58,910 nucleotides of DNA from VFKU01 sp964620045 (GTDB taxonomy: Bacteria; Hydrogenedentota; Hydrogenedentia; Hydrogenedentales; GCA-2746185): contig CAZUJL010000026.1 of assembly GCA_964620045.1 (NCBI GenBank), positions 1 to 58,910 on the forward strand. Reading direction: 5' to 3'. The position numbers were made by a program, and so were the translations under genes. Under the pieces are notes generated by a model. The model was given only the letters and a program-made list of their open reading frames with translations, had not been told where the DNA came from and did not search any database. Below are positions 15,417 through 23,927 of this stretch, in pieces (positions within the stretch are counted from its first letter, which is position 1; every line of letters begins with the position of its first letter).

Positions 15417-17318
15417 ATGCTCGCGCTCGCCGCTTACACGCTCGCGTTTGTCGTGGCACAGACTGTCGAAGTGCGTCTCGCACCCGATCAGCCCGCGCCG
15501 ATTTTCTTCACCGATGAACCGCTCGTCGTGCAGGTGCTCGCGGACGTGAACACCGTTGCGACGCCGGAGATTGAAGCCGAATTGCCCGACGGCCGCCGCG
15601 CGAACTGGTCCGCCGGTTTGCTGGAGATGGCGCCGGAGCGCGCGAAGTGGCTCACGATGGACGACCTGCCCACCCTGCGCGGGCCGCATGTATTTCACGT
15701 GCGCAGTGCACCGGGAGAACCCGCGGTGGAACGCGCGCTCGTGCGCATCGATCGGCCGACGCCGTCCAGCGCGGAAGGCGCCATCATTGCGCTTGCGTGG
15801 CCGTCGCCCGCTGCGCGGTATGCCGCGCAGTGCGTGGGTGCCGGCGTGCAGGTGCCGCTGGAATGGCCCGAGCTCGATGCCGAAATCGCCGGGTTCGCGC
15901 AGCCCGGCAATGGACCCATTCATGTGCGAATCACGGCCTCCAATGGCCGTCATCCACGCTCCATCGAATCCGCGACAAAGGCGCTGGCAGACGGTGTGGA
16001 TCTGTGGAGCGTCGGCGGCACACTGAGTCCGCGCGAAGCCCTGCGCGAGGCGAACGCCGTACACAGCATCGATCCTTCCGCGCGCTGGGGATTGCGCGTC
16101 GGGTCGTCGCGCGACGCTTCGGCAATTTTGGTGCGCGCGAGTGCCGCGCCGCCGCAGACGCTCGTGTGCACGCCCGAAAACGCCGAGGCGCTGGCGGCCA
16201 CGGCGGCGCGCTCGGGCATTGAGCGCATGCCGTTGCTGGTGGAATTGGCACCCGCCATGACGGGCACCGCGCAGGATCTGCTGGGCTCGCTGGTGGAATC
16301 CGTGATCGCGCCGGGGCGCAGCGCATTGATTGCCCAGGAATCGATCGAAACCCCCGAAGGATTCACCGGCGCCCTCGCGGTGCTTGCCGCAGCGCAGTTT
16401 CATCTCGCCGGCGCGAAGAACCTCGGCCGCGTCACCGAGCCCGGCGCAAACGAATCGTGGATTTTCCGGTTGAGCCCGACGGCGTCGCCGGATACGTGGT
16501 GCATCGTGACGATCGTGCGGGACTCCGCAATGCCGATGGCAGCGTTGGCCCCCGGCGCCGGCGCGACCTGGAACGTGCTCGATGCCTTCGGCAATCCGCT
16601 GGGCGACGCGGGCCGTCCCGATGGGATGATCATGCTGCCATCGTCGAACGCCGATGCCTGGTATGTGCGCGGTGCCGGCGGAACGATACTGCGCGACGCG
16701 CTGGTGGCGCGGGTGCGCGCGCTGGCGGCGCCGCACGTGGAACACCTCGCGGAGCTGAACGCCGTCGCGCCGGAGACCGCGCCCTCGATCGAGGCGCTCG
16801 CACAATACGAATACCCAAGGCCCGTGCGCCTGCATTTTTTTGCACTGCTGCGCAGCTTGCCCGCGCTGGAAGAAGGATGGCGGCGCGGCATTGTGGAAAC
16901 GCGCCACGCGATCCCCATGATCCGCGACTTCGCCACCATGGCGGAACTGATCGCGGTGCTGGAGCAGGAGCTCGAAGAACCCCTACTCGAGCCCCTCGAC
17001 AAGACGATGGACACCTGCACGGAATGGCTGCAGCGGTTCCCCGAATCGAGCGACTCCGGCGCGCTGAGCGTGCAGCGTCTGGCGTTTTTGCGCAACGAAG
17101 TGGCGCGATTGTCGGATGCCGCGCGCGCGCTCGAAGCGGCCGGCCGCGAGATCGAGGCGAAGGCGACGGCCGCGCTGGCCGAGTGGCGCGCACGCAGTTT
17201 GGAACCTGCGGCCACGGTGATGTGGCCCGCGGTGGAATTTGAATCGGGCGAGGAAACACCCGTCGTGCCCGCGGTCGAAGAACATACGGACCAAAACGTG
17301 GAGGATGATCCCGAGTGA
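15417..17318 (+). CDS. Secreted protein of unknown function, in an operon with pfkA
   Basis: 633 residues. The N-terminus MLALAAYTLAFVVAQ resembles a short signal peptide. No family is recognised. The body is rich in Ala, Glu and Pro, with a beta-rich first half (VEVRLAPDQPAPIFFTDEPLVV may be a small immunoglobulin-like domain), a middle part that could be barrel-like (ATAARSGIERMPLLVELAP), and a helical C-terminal third with likely coiled coil (VARLSDAARALEAAGREIEA). The frame opens upstream at 15153, but that part overlaps the preceding gene and has no normal composition. The ATG at 15417 lies 7 nt after that gene's stop. The stop overlaps the pfkA GTG, so the three genes are one operon. 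Confidence 0.7.
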   Translation: MLALAAYTLAFVVAQTVEVRLAPDQPAPIFFTDEPLVVQVLADVNTVATPEIEAELPDGRRANWSAGLLEMAPERAKWLTMDDLPTLRGPHVFHVRSAPGEPAVERALVRIDRPTPSSAEGAIIALAWPSPAARYAAQCVGAGVQVPLEWPELDAEIAGFAQPGNGPIHVRITASNGRHPRSIESATKALADGVDLWSVGGTLSPREALREANAVHSIDPSARWGLRVGSSRDASAILVRASAAPPQTLVCTPENAEALAATAARSGIERMPLLVELAPAMTGTAQDLLGSLVESVIAPGRSALIAQESIETPEGFTGALAVLAAAQFHLAGAKNLGRVTEPGANESWIFRLSPTASPDTWCIVTIVRDSAMPMAALAPGAGATWNVLDAFGNPLGDAGRPDGMIMLPSSNADAWYVRGAGGTILRDALVARVRALAAPHVEHLAELNAVAPETAPSIEALAQYEYPRPVRLHFFALLRSLPALEEGWRRGIVETRHAIPMIRDFATMAELIAVLEQELEEPLLEPLDKTMDTCTEWLQRFPESSDSGALSVQRLAFLRNEVARLSDAARALEAAGREIEAKATAALAEWRARSLEPAATVMWPAVEFESGEETPVVPAVEEHTDQNVEDDPE

Positions 17319-18286
17319 AGACCATCGGTGTATTGACCAGTGGGGGCGACTCCCCCGGCATGAACGCGGGCATCCGCGCCGTCGTGCGCACTGCGTGCCG
17401 CCACGGCATGACGGTGTACGGAATCCGCCGGGGCTACCAAGGCCTGATCGAGGGCGACATCGTGCCCATGGGCCCGCGCGACGTGGGCGGGATCATCAAT
17501 CGCGGCGGCACGGTGCTGCGCACGGCGCGCAGCCAGGAATTCATGGAGCCGGCGGGCCGCGCGAAGGCCGCGGAACAACTGGCCAAGCGCGGCGTGGAAG
17601 GCATCGTCGTGATCGGTGGCGACGGCACCTATCGCGGAGCGCAGGCGCTGAACCGCGAGCACGGCATTCGCTGCATTGGCATGCCGGGCACCATCGACAA
17701 CGACATCGGCGGCACGGACTTCACGATTGGCTTCGATACGGCGTTGAACACGGCCCTCGAAGCGATCGACCGCCTGCGCGATACGGCGGAGTCACACGAC
17801 CGCTTGTTCTATGTCGAAGTGATGGGACGCCGCAACGGATTCATCGCGATGTTTTCCGCGATCGCGGGCGGCGCGGAATTTGTGCTCGTGCCCGAGACGC
17901 CGACCAACATCGACGAGCTCGTGCAGACCCTGAACAACGCCAACAAGCGCGCGAAGCGTTCGAGCATCATCGTGGTCGCCGAAGGCGACGAAGCGGGCGA
18001 CGCCGCCGCGATTGCCAAGCAAGTCGCCGAGCGGTCGAGCTTCAAGGACTACCGCGTGTCGGTGATCGGCCACCTGCAGCGCGGCGGATCGCCGACCGCC
18101 TTTGACCGGATTCTGGCCGCGCGGCTGGGCATGTGCGCGGTGCAAGCACTGCGAGACGGGAAGTCTGGTCTAATGGCGGGTGTGGACGGCCGCGACGTAG
18201 TGTTGCGGCCTTTGTCCGACGCGTGGGAGCGCCCTTCACGCTTCGATCCGGCCTATGCGGAACTTATGCAAGTGCTTGCCGTGTAA
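17315..18286 (+). CDS. pfkA: 6-phosphofructokinase (ATP type)
   Basis: Phosphorylates fructose-6-phosphate, the committed step of glycolysis. It has 323 residues, the usual short bacterial PFK length. ATP site: LTSGGDSPGMNAGIR at the N-terminus and GGDGTYRGA (the Asp-Gly pair here favours ATP over pyrophosphate). The catalytic region is PGTIDNDIGGTDFTIGFDTA, with EVMGRRNGFIA for sugar phosphate and GHLQRGGSPTAFDR near the C-terminus. The start is GTG at 17315, overlapping the upstream stop by 4 nt. Confidence 0.95.
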   Translation: MKTIGVLTSGGDSPGMNAGIRAVVRTACRHGMTVYGIRRGYQGLIEGDIVPMGPRDVGGIINRGGTVLRTARSQEFMEPAGRAKAAEQLAKRGVEGIVVIGGDGTYRGAQALNREHGIRCIGMPGTIDNDIGGTDFTIGFDTALNTALEAIDRLRDTAESHDRLFYVEVMGRRNGFIAMFSAIAGGAEFVLVPETPTNIDELVQTLNNANKRAKRSSIIVVAEGDEAGDAAAIAKQVAERSSFKDYRVSVIGHLQRGGSPTAFDRILAARLGMCAVQALRDGKSGLMAGVDGRDVVLRPLSDAWERPSRFDPAYAELMQVLAV

Positions 18287-18343
18287 TAACTTGCAAGGCA
18301 TTCCAAACCCTTTAGGCCTGCGAAGCATCTTATCGGGCGAACG

Positions 18344-18937
18344 ATGTTAATGGCCGAGCGCCTACCAGGATACAGCGCGCCGTCGGTGGTTCAGGCGGAT
18401 TCAGCATCACCCGTGCGCGAGCCGGGGGAGCTGGTGCGTCGCGCCCGCGAGGGTGACGCGCGTGCGTTTGAGGCGCTGTATCGGGAGAATCTCGGCCGGG
18501 TCTACGCGCTGTGCCTGCGCATGGTGCGCGACCGCACGCGCGCCGAAGAGCTCACGCAAGAAGCCTTCGTGCGCGCGTGGGAAAAGTTGAATTCGTTTCG
18601 GGGCGACGCGGCCTTCTCCACCTGGTTGCATCGCCTTACCGTCAATCTTGTGTTGACCGACCAGCGATCCCGCGCGCGGCGTACCGATCGCGTGACGCTG
18701 GCCGACGAGAACGGCTTGCCCGATACCCCGGCGCGCAACGAGGCGCCGGGCGAGCGGGTGGATCTGGAAGCCGCCATCGCCACACTGCCCGAAGGCGCAC
18801 GACAGGTCTTCGTGCTGTATGAGATTGAAGGGTATCGCCACGAGGAGATCGCCGAAATGATGGGCATCGCTTCCGGCACAACGAAGGCGCAATTGCACCG
18901 CGCACGCAGATTGTTGCGCGAGGCGTTATCACGATGA
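18344..18937 (+). CDS. ECF sigma factor (RpoE-like)
   Basis: 197 residues. Region 2 is EALYRENLGRVYALCLRMVRDRTRAEELTQEAFVRAWEKL, with the RGDAAFSTWLHRL extension; region 4 is LPEGARQVFVLYEIEGYRHEEIAEMMGIASGTTKAQLHRARRLLREAL. It resembles the RpoE/ECF01-like group. An N-terminal tail of about 30 residues is poorly conserved; a second ATG at 18350 is possible. The stop overlaps the start of the downstream anti-sigma gene. Confidence 0.92.
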   Translation: MLMAERLPGYSAPSVVQADSASPVREPGELVRRAREGDARAFEALYRENLGRVYALCLRMVRDRTRAEELTQEAFVRAWEKLNSFRGDAAFSTWLHRLTVNLVLTDQRSRARRTDRVTLADENGLPDTPARNEAPGERVDLEAAIATLPEGARQVFVLYEIEGYRHEEIAEMMGIASGTTKAQLHRARRLLREALSR

Positions 18938-19671
18938 TGAACGACGACACATACGAGAAACTGAACGACTATCTCGACGGCGTACTGCCGGAAGAGGAAC
19001 GTCGCGCGTTTGAGGCGCGGCTCGCGTCCGACGCAGAGCTGCGCGCCGAGGCGGACGCCCTGCGCGCGCTCAGTACCCAGGCGAGCGCGTTGCCGTGCGA
19101 GATTGCGCCGGAACGCGACCTGTGGGCCGGCGTGGCCGAGAAGATCGGCGCGGACGAGAGCAATGTGGTGATGTTCAATCGGTCGCGCCGTGGAGCGCAG
19201 CGGATCGCGTGGTGGTCTTATGGCCTCGCCGCAGCCGCCATTGTCGTGCTGATGCTCAATGTGCCGGCCTTGCTGAGGCGCACGAATACGACAACGCCCA
19301 CCCCGCCAACACCCCCGGTAACCGTGGCGGAAAAGCCGCTCCCGGAAGCCGACGCCGAATTGCAGCGCGTGACCGCGCAGTACCTCGATGCGCGCAAGGA
19401 GTTGGTGGCGCTGCTCGAAGAGCGCAAGGCGGAAATCGCGCCGGCGACCTTCGCGGTCGTTGAGGAAAACCTGTCCGTGATCGCGGCGGCGGTGACGGAG
19501 ATTGAGACGGCGCTCGCGGCCGAGCCGCAGAGCCCGAAGCTTGAGCGGTTGTTGTATGCGGCGTATCGAAGCGAAGTCGACCTGCTGCAGCAGGCGGTGA
19601 AACTGGCGGATAGCAAGGCGGATGCGGGCGACACTGTGGACCAGAACAAAGGAGAAGACGATGCTGTCTAA
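18934..19671 (+). CDS. Membrane anti-sigma factor
   Basis: 245 residues. The cytoplasmic N-terminus (TYEKLNDYLDGVLPEEERRAFEARLASDAELRAEADAL) has the sigma-binding fold seen in anti-sigma factors without a zinc motif. One transmembrane segment (about 90-108) is followed by a Thr/Pro linker and a periplasmic helical domain rich in Glu and Lys that could form a coiled coil (ELVALLEERKAEIAPATFAVVEENLSVIAAAV). It probably holds the upstream sigma inactive until an envelope signal arrives. It is coupled to the sigma gene (ATGATGA overlap) and its stop overlaps the start of the DUF4097 gene. Confidence 0.85.
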   Translation: MMNDDTYEKLNDYLDGVLPEEERRAFEARLASDAELRAEADALRALSTQASALPCEIAPERDLWAGVAEKIGADESNVVMFNRSRRGAQRIAWWSYGLAAAAIVVLMLNVPALLRRTNTTTPTPPTPPVTVAEKPLPEADAELQRVTAQYLDARKELVALLEERKAEIAPATFAVVEENLSVIAAAVTEIETALAAEPQSPKLERLLYAAYRSEVDLLQQAVKLADSKADAGDTVDQNKGEDDAV

Positions 19672-20953
19672 AGCATGGGCATGTGCATTGGCGGCGTTGC
19701 TGTGCGGCGCGGTGTGGGCGGACGATCGGGGCCGATCCGACGACGATGACGACGTGATCGTCATCCAGAAGGAAGACATCGAAGAGATCGAACGCGACGC
19801 GCAGGAAATCAGCAAAGACATCATCGAATCGCTGCGTGAAGCGCTCGACGAGGCGCATGCCGAGATGAACGCGGAGCGTGAACGCGGCCACGATGACATT
19901 CATATTCAGATCAGCGGCAGCGAGCGCGATGAAATCCGCGAGGCGCTGCGCGAAGTGTTCGAGGAGTCGCGCGGGGCGCTGGAAGAGGCCGGCAACGCGA
20001 TGCGCGAACTCATGGCGCAAGCGACGCCCTTCTTCACGACGGCCATCGCGCCGCACTTGGTATTGGGAGACTCCGGCGCGGGCAATTCGCGACCGGTGGA
20101 TCTGCACAAGCCCGCGGCCGGCGTGAGCGAAATTGAAATCGAAAACGTGGCCGGCCGGATTACGGTCCTCGGCTGGGACAACGATGAAATTCACGTCGAA
20201 GGCTACATTGGCGAGGATGTCGAAGAGTTGGAGTTTGAGATCGACGGCAGCGAAGCCGAAGTGACCGTGAAAATTCCGCAGAATCACCGGCGCGACATGA
20301 AGATTAAGTCCGAGCTGACGATTCACGTGCCGCGCCGTGTGAGTGTGGATGCGCACACGGTGTCGGGCGGCGTTGAAGCGCGCGGAATTCAGGGCGCGCG
20401 TGTCGATGTGGAAACCGTGAGCGGCGGCGTGAAGGTAAGCGAATGCACCGGCGATATCGAGGCCTCGACCACGAGCGGCGGGATCAACATCGAGGACGCC
20501 GTGAAGTCCGTCGACGCCGAATGCGTCAGCGGCGGCATCAACGTGCGCGGCACGCCGACCTCCGTCTCGGCGGAGTCCGTCAGCGGCGGCGTGACCATCG
20601 AAGGCGTGCAGAACGAAGTCGAAGCGGAATCCGTGAGCGGCCGCGTCACGGTCAAGGGCGGGAAGCTGTCGAAGTTTTCGTCCGAAAGCGTGTCCGGCGG
20701 GCTGGATTACGAAGGTAGCATGGCCTCCGGCGGCCGGTTCGACCTGAACACGCTCAGCGGCGGCATCGAGATCACGTTCACCGAAGACGTCGGCGCGGAG
20801 TTCGACCTCAACAGCTTTTCCGGTGGAATCAACGTCGAACTTCCCGGCGCGCCGACCTCCGGCAAAAAGCACCTTAGCTTCAAAACCGGCGACGGCAGCG
20901 GGCGCGTGGACGTGGAAGCCTTCAGCGGCGGCGTGCGCATCCGGCGCAAGTAA
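19661..20953 (+). CDS. Exported DUF4097-type beta-helix protein
   Basis: 430 residues. A signal peptide (MLSKAWACALAALLCGAVWA) is followed by a strongly charged coiled-coil region (about 25-130) with EEIERDAQEISKDIIESL, then a right-handed beta-helix-like region of DUF4097 repeats. SGG recurs about every 18-21 residues (VSGGVEA, VSGGVKV, TSGGINI, VSGGINV, VSGGVTI, VSGRVTV, VSGGLDY, LSGGIEI, FSGGINV, FSGGVRI). The ATG at 19661 has AAGGAG upstream; the longer frame overlaps the previous gene. The function of DUF4097 proteins is unknown. Their linkage to sigma/anti-sigma pairs suggests an envelope-stress output or sensor. Confidence 0.85.
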   Translation: MLSKAWACALAALLCGAVWADDRGRSDDDDDVIVIQKEDIEEIERDAQEISKDIIESLREALDEAHAEMNAERERGHDDIHIQISGSERDEIREALREVFEESRGALEEAGNAMRELMAQATPFFTTAIAPHLVLGDSGAGNSRPVDLHKPAAGVSEIEIENVAGRITVLGWDNDEIHVEGYIGEDVEELEFEIDGSEAEVTVKIPQNHRRDMKIKSELTIHVPRRVSVDAHTVSGGVEARGIQGARVDVETVSGGVKVSECTGDIEASTTSGGINIEDAVKSVDAECVSGGINVRGTPTSVSAESVSGGVTIEGVQNEVEAESVSGRVTVKGGKLSKFSSESVSGGLDYEGSMASGGRFDLNTLSGGIEITFTEDVGAEFDLNSFSGGINVELPGAPTSGKKHLSFKTGDGSGRVDVEAFSGGVRIRRK

Positions 20954-20968
20954 ACAGGACTATCCCGA

Positions 20969-21002
20969 CGGCGGCTGCACAGATGTGCGGCCGCCGTTTT
21001 TA
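20969..21002 (+). terminator. Intrinsic terminator of the sigma/anti-sigma/DUF4097 unit
   Basis: CGGCGGCTGCACA (20969-20981) pairs with TGTGCGGCCGCCG (20984-20996) and is followed by TTTTTA. The T-run overlaps the stop codon of the convergent dapB gene. Confidence 0.8.
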
Positions 21003-21797
21003 TTTCAGGCCGAGCACATCCTGCATGTCGTAGAGGCCGGGCTGCGCTTTCACGGCGAACCGCGCCGCCACGAGCGCGCCGCGCGCGAAGGTGTCGCGGC
21101 TGTGCGCGCGATGCGTCAACTCAATGCGCTCGCCCTTGCCGAAGAAGGCCACCGTGTGCTCACCCACGACGTCACCGCCGCGCAGCGTGTGCACACCAAT
21201 TTGCCGCGCGGGCCGTTTGCCCGTCATGCCTTCGCGGCCGTAAATCGCCTCGCCGGGATATTCGAGTCCGAGGCCCTCGGCGGCACGCTCCGCCAAGCGC
21301 ACGGCGGTGCCACTGGGCGCGTCCACTTTTTGATTGTGGTGCACTTCGGTGATCTCGACGTTGTACTCGAGGCCCAGTGTCTTCGCGACCTGCTGCGTTA
21401 GCTTGAACAAAAGATTTACGCCGACGCTGGTATTCGGCGCGAACACGATCGGAATCTGCTTGGCATATTCAGCAAGCTTCGCGCGCTCGCTTTCGTTCAG
21501 GCCCGTCGTGCCGACGACAGCGGGCTTGCCGGCCTTTGCCGCGGCGGCCACGTTCTGCAGCGTCGCCGTCGGCGAAGTGAAGTCGATGAGAACGTCGGCA
21601 TTCGCGAGCGCCGCGGCCGCGTCCTTCGCCAGCGCGATGCTTTGCGGCTTGCCGGACTCGGCGCCGATCTGAATTTCCGTGCCGGCCTGCTGCGGCAGGT
21701 CAAAAGCCCCGCCCACACCGGTATCCAGCGTGCCCACGGCCAGTTCCAGGATGCGGCGGCCCATGCGGCCCATCGCGCCCGCCATGCAAATCTTCAT
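21000..21797 (-). CDS. dapB: 4-hydroxy-tetrahydrodipicolinate reductase
   Basis: Reduces the dihydrodipicolinate precursor in the diaminopimelate/lysine pathway, needed for peptidoglycan. It has 265 residues. The NAD(P)H-binding motif is GAMGRMGRRI at the N-terminus. The catalytic and substrate region is EITEVHHNQKVDAPSGTA (HH and K of the EHHxxKxDAPSGTA signature). Other marks are VLIDFTSP, GTTGL and FAPNTSVGVN. It is separated from the upstream DinB gene on the same strand by a terminator at 21823-21867. Confidence 0.95.
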   Translation of the reverse strand: MKICMAGAMGRMGRRILELAVGTLDTGVGGAFDLPQQAGTEIQIGAESGKPQSIALAKDAAAALANADVLIDFTSPTATLQNVAAAAKAGKPAVVGTTGLNESERAKLAEYAKQIPIVFAPNTSVGVNLLFKLTQQVAKTLGLEYNVEITEVHHNQKVDAPSGTAVRLAERAAEGLGLEYPGEAIYGREGMTGKRPARQIGVHTLRGGDVVGEHTVAFFGKGERIELTHRAHSRDTFARGALVAARFAVKAQPGLYDMQDVLGLK

Positions 21798-21822
21798 TGC
21801 GCTGTCTCCAATCCTTCCGGCT

Positions 21823-21867
21823 AAAAAATCGCGGGACGGCTACCCGGGATGCCGGAGTAGCCGTCCC
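21823..21867 (-). terminator. Intrinsic terminator downstream of the DinB gene (minus strand)
   Basis: On the minus strand, GGGACGGCTAC (rc of 21857-21867) and GTAGCCGTCCC (rc of 21833-21843) form an 11-bp stem with a 13-nt loop, followed by CGCGATTTTTT. It separates the DinB genes from dapB. Confidence 0.7.
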
Positions 21868-21917
21868 TGTGACTATTCTCGATTGTCCCTAGGAGACATT
21901 CAAGAATGCATACTGCC

Positions 21918-22583
21918 TTATTTCGCCGCGGCCGAGACCGGCGCTGGCTTCTTCGGGTAGTTCGGGTCCTGCTGCACTTCAACGATCTGCTTACTGTGGC
22001 GCACGGTGTGCAGGGGCACGTACAGCAGCCAGTCGTAGGCGTTCAGCCAATTGAAGATCGGGAACGGATGCTCGAAGGTGCGGTTCTTGATCTCGCGCGG
22101 CATGGTTTCGATATACGCGCGCACCTCACCGTGGATCTTGTAGAACTCCTGGATCGTCTTCGCGCGGTCCCAGTGCTCCGTCGGCCGGATTTCCATCGGC
22201 GCCTGCGCGCCGCCCACGCCGCCCGGGTTGCGGTTCGGCATTACCTTGCGCAGAAAGTCCGCCTTGTCCTTCGTGCGCGTGAACCACTCGGGGTCGGGCG
22301 GGTTCTTCATCGCATTTTTCGCATAGTCGAACAAGGCATGCTCGGAGCGCACGATGTGCTCGGCGCACTCGCCCACCGACCAGCGATCGGCATTCTGTTT
22401 GAAGTTCCACTGCTCATCGCTCAGGCCCGAGATCAACCCAAGCAGCATGTCTTGCGAGGAGTCCATCTCCTTCACGAGGTCGGCGAATTCCTCGTCGGTG
22501 AGATAAGGACTGGGATCGTCCGCGACGGCGAGCGCCGCCGGCGCAAGCAGCAGGACGACGAGCGCGATGAATCGGTTTCGCAT
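21918..22583 (-). CDS. Exported DinB-fold (YfiT/DinB superfamily) protein 1
   Basis: 221 residues. A signal peptide (MRNRFIALVVLLLAPAALAVA) is followed by one DinB four-helix domain. The putative metal-binding histidines lie in the SVGECAEHI motif and in the HTVRHSKQIVEV motif, as in DinB/YfiT metalloproteins. The closing DPNYPK sequence recurs in all the related domains of this cluster. DinB-fold proteins are usually cytoplasmic, often thiol-dependent transferases or hydrolases; the signal peptide here is unusual. No substrate can be named. It lies 18 nt downstream of the two-domain paralogue on the same strand. Confidence 0.85.
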   Translation of the reverse strand: MRNRFIALVVLLLAPAALAVADDPSPYLTDEEFADLVKEMDSSQDMLLGLISGLSDEQWNFKQNADRWSVGECAEHIVRSEHALFDYAKNAMKNPPDPEWFTRTKDKADFLRKVMPNRNPGGVGGAQAPMEIRPTEHWDRAKTIQEFYKIHGEVRAYIETMPREIKNRTFEHPFPIFNWLNAYDWLLYVPLHTVRHSKQIVEVQQDPNYPKKPAPVSAAAK

Positions 22584-22601
22584 GTCGAATAACCTCCGCG
22601 A

Positions 22602-23861
22602 TTACTTTGTGGCTTTGGGGTAGTTTGGATCCTGTTGCACTTCGATTATTTGCTTACTATGCCGCATGACGTGCAGCGCGGCAAGATTCAGCCAGTCGTT
22701 GGCGTTGAGCCAGCCAATTTGCGGGAAGGGATTTTCGAAAGTGTGGTCCTTGATGTCGCGCTGCATGGTTTCGACGTACGACCGCAACATGCCGTGTGAT
22801 TTGTAAAATTCCCGGATCGCCTGCTCGCGACTCCAGTTCTGAGTCGGTGAAACCTCGAACGGGGCCTTAAACCCACCAACGCCGCCGGGATTCCGATTCG
22901 GTACGACCTGCCGCACGAGGTCCAGCTTGCCGTCGGTGCGCGTGAACCATTCGGGGTCGCGCGGGCCGGTCAAGGTCTGTTGCACCATCATCAGGATCGC
23001 GCCTTCCGTGCGCGTAATGTGCTCCACACACTCCGCGACAGACCAGCGGTCGGGATTTTGTTTGAAGGACCACTGCTCATTCGTCATGCCGCTGATGAGG
23101 CCGACCAGCATGTCCTGGCCTTCGTCGATCGTTTTGAAGAGCTGCGCGATTTCCTCATCGCTCACGACGGGGCTCGGTGCTTTGCCCGCGGCGGCGTTTT
23201 GCGGCGTGCCGACCGGCGCCTTCGGATAGTTCGCGTCCTGCTGCACTTCGAGGATCTGCTTGCTGTGGCGCATGACGTGCAGCGGGATGATGTTGAGGTA
23301 ATCGTAGGCATTCATCCAGCCGAGCACCGCGGCCGGGCTTTCCTGCGTGTGATCCTTGATGCTGCGGTCCATCATCTCGATGAACGCGCGCACTTCGCCG
23401 TGCGCCGCGTAGAACTCGCGAATGGCCCGCGATCGGTTCCAGTTTTCACTCGGACGAATTTCCGTCGGCGCCTGCACGCCGCCCTGGCCCTGCGGCCCGC
23501 GGTTCGGCACGACCTGGCGCAGCAGGTCGGTCTTGCCCTTCGTGCGTGTGAACCATTCAGGATCGCGTGGCGATGCGATGATCTGCTTCACTTGCTCGAG
23601 CAGCGCACGCTCCGAACGCGCGATGTGCTCTGTGCATTCACCCACCGACCAACGGCTCGGGTTCTGCTTGAAGTTCCACTGCTCATCCGTGAGTCCGGAG
23701 ATGTAGCCGAGCAGAAGATCTTGCGCCTCGTCCATCTCTTTGACAAGCGTGGCATATTCTTCGTCCGTGACGTAAGGGCTGGGCGCGTCATCGGCTGCGA
23801 GCGCAGCGTGCGAAGCGAGAATTAGGACTGCGGCGAGTGCACACGGTAGATGATGCTTCAC
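22602..23861 (-). CDS. Exported tandem DinB-fold protein (two domains)
   Basis: 419 residues. A signal peptide (KHHLPCALAAVLILASHAALA) is followed by two DinB domains, about residues 30-205 and 220-415. Each has a W-N-F-K-Q-N-P motif, SVGECTEHI or SVAECVEHI, and the HVMRHSKQILEV/HVMRHSKQIIEV histidine motif. The linker is rich in Ala and Pro. GTG at 23859-23861 is preferred over the longer ATG frame because GGAGGG lies 8 nt upstream and the signal peptide begins right there. It is an internal duplication of the same unit found singly in the two neighbouring genes. Confidence 0.85.
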   Translation of the reverse strand: MKHHLPCALAAVLILASHAALAADDAPSPYVTDEEYATLVKEMDEAQDLLLGYISGLTDEQWNFKQNPSRWSVGECTEHIARSERALLEQVKQIIASPRDPEWFTRTKGKTDLLRQVVPNRGPQGQGGVQAPTEIRPSENWNRSRAIREFYAAHGEVRAFIEMMDRSIKDHTQESPAAVLGWMNAYDYLNIIPLHVMRHSKQILEVQQDANYPKAPVGTPQNAAAGKAPSPVVSDEEIAQLFKTIDEGQDMLVGLISGMTNEQWSFKQNPDRWSVAECVEHITRTEGAILMMVQQTLTGPRDPEWFTRTDGKLDLVRQVVPNRNPGGVGGFKAPFEVSPTQNWSREQAIREFYKSHGMLRSYVETMQRDIKDHTFENPFPQIGWLNANDWLNLAALHVMRHSKQIIEVQQDPNYPKATK

Positions 23862-23873
23862 GACCAGACCCTC

Positions 23874-23908
23874 CGGTAGTGCGGCCGCCCGACGCAGCCG
23901 CACTACCG
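23874..23908. repeat. Hairpin CGGTAGTGCGGC/GCCGCACTACCG between DinB genes
   Basis: Perfect 12-nt arms with an 11-nt loop. On the minus strand its 3' arm runs directly into the GGAGGG ribosome site of the tandem DinB gene. There is no T-run, so it is not an intrinsic terminator. It could be a REP-like repeat or could affect translation or mRNA stability within the DinB operon. Confidence 0.6.
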
Positions 23909-23927
23909 TGAAACACCAACTTTTAAA

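Noticed and set aside
20340..20950. Periodic repeats that might look like a CRISPR or satellite array
   Set aside because: The period of about 54-63 nt is the codon-level repeat of DUF4097 SGG rungs inside an intact reading frame.
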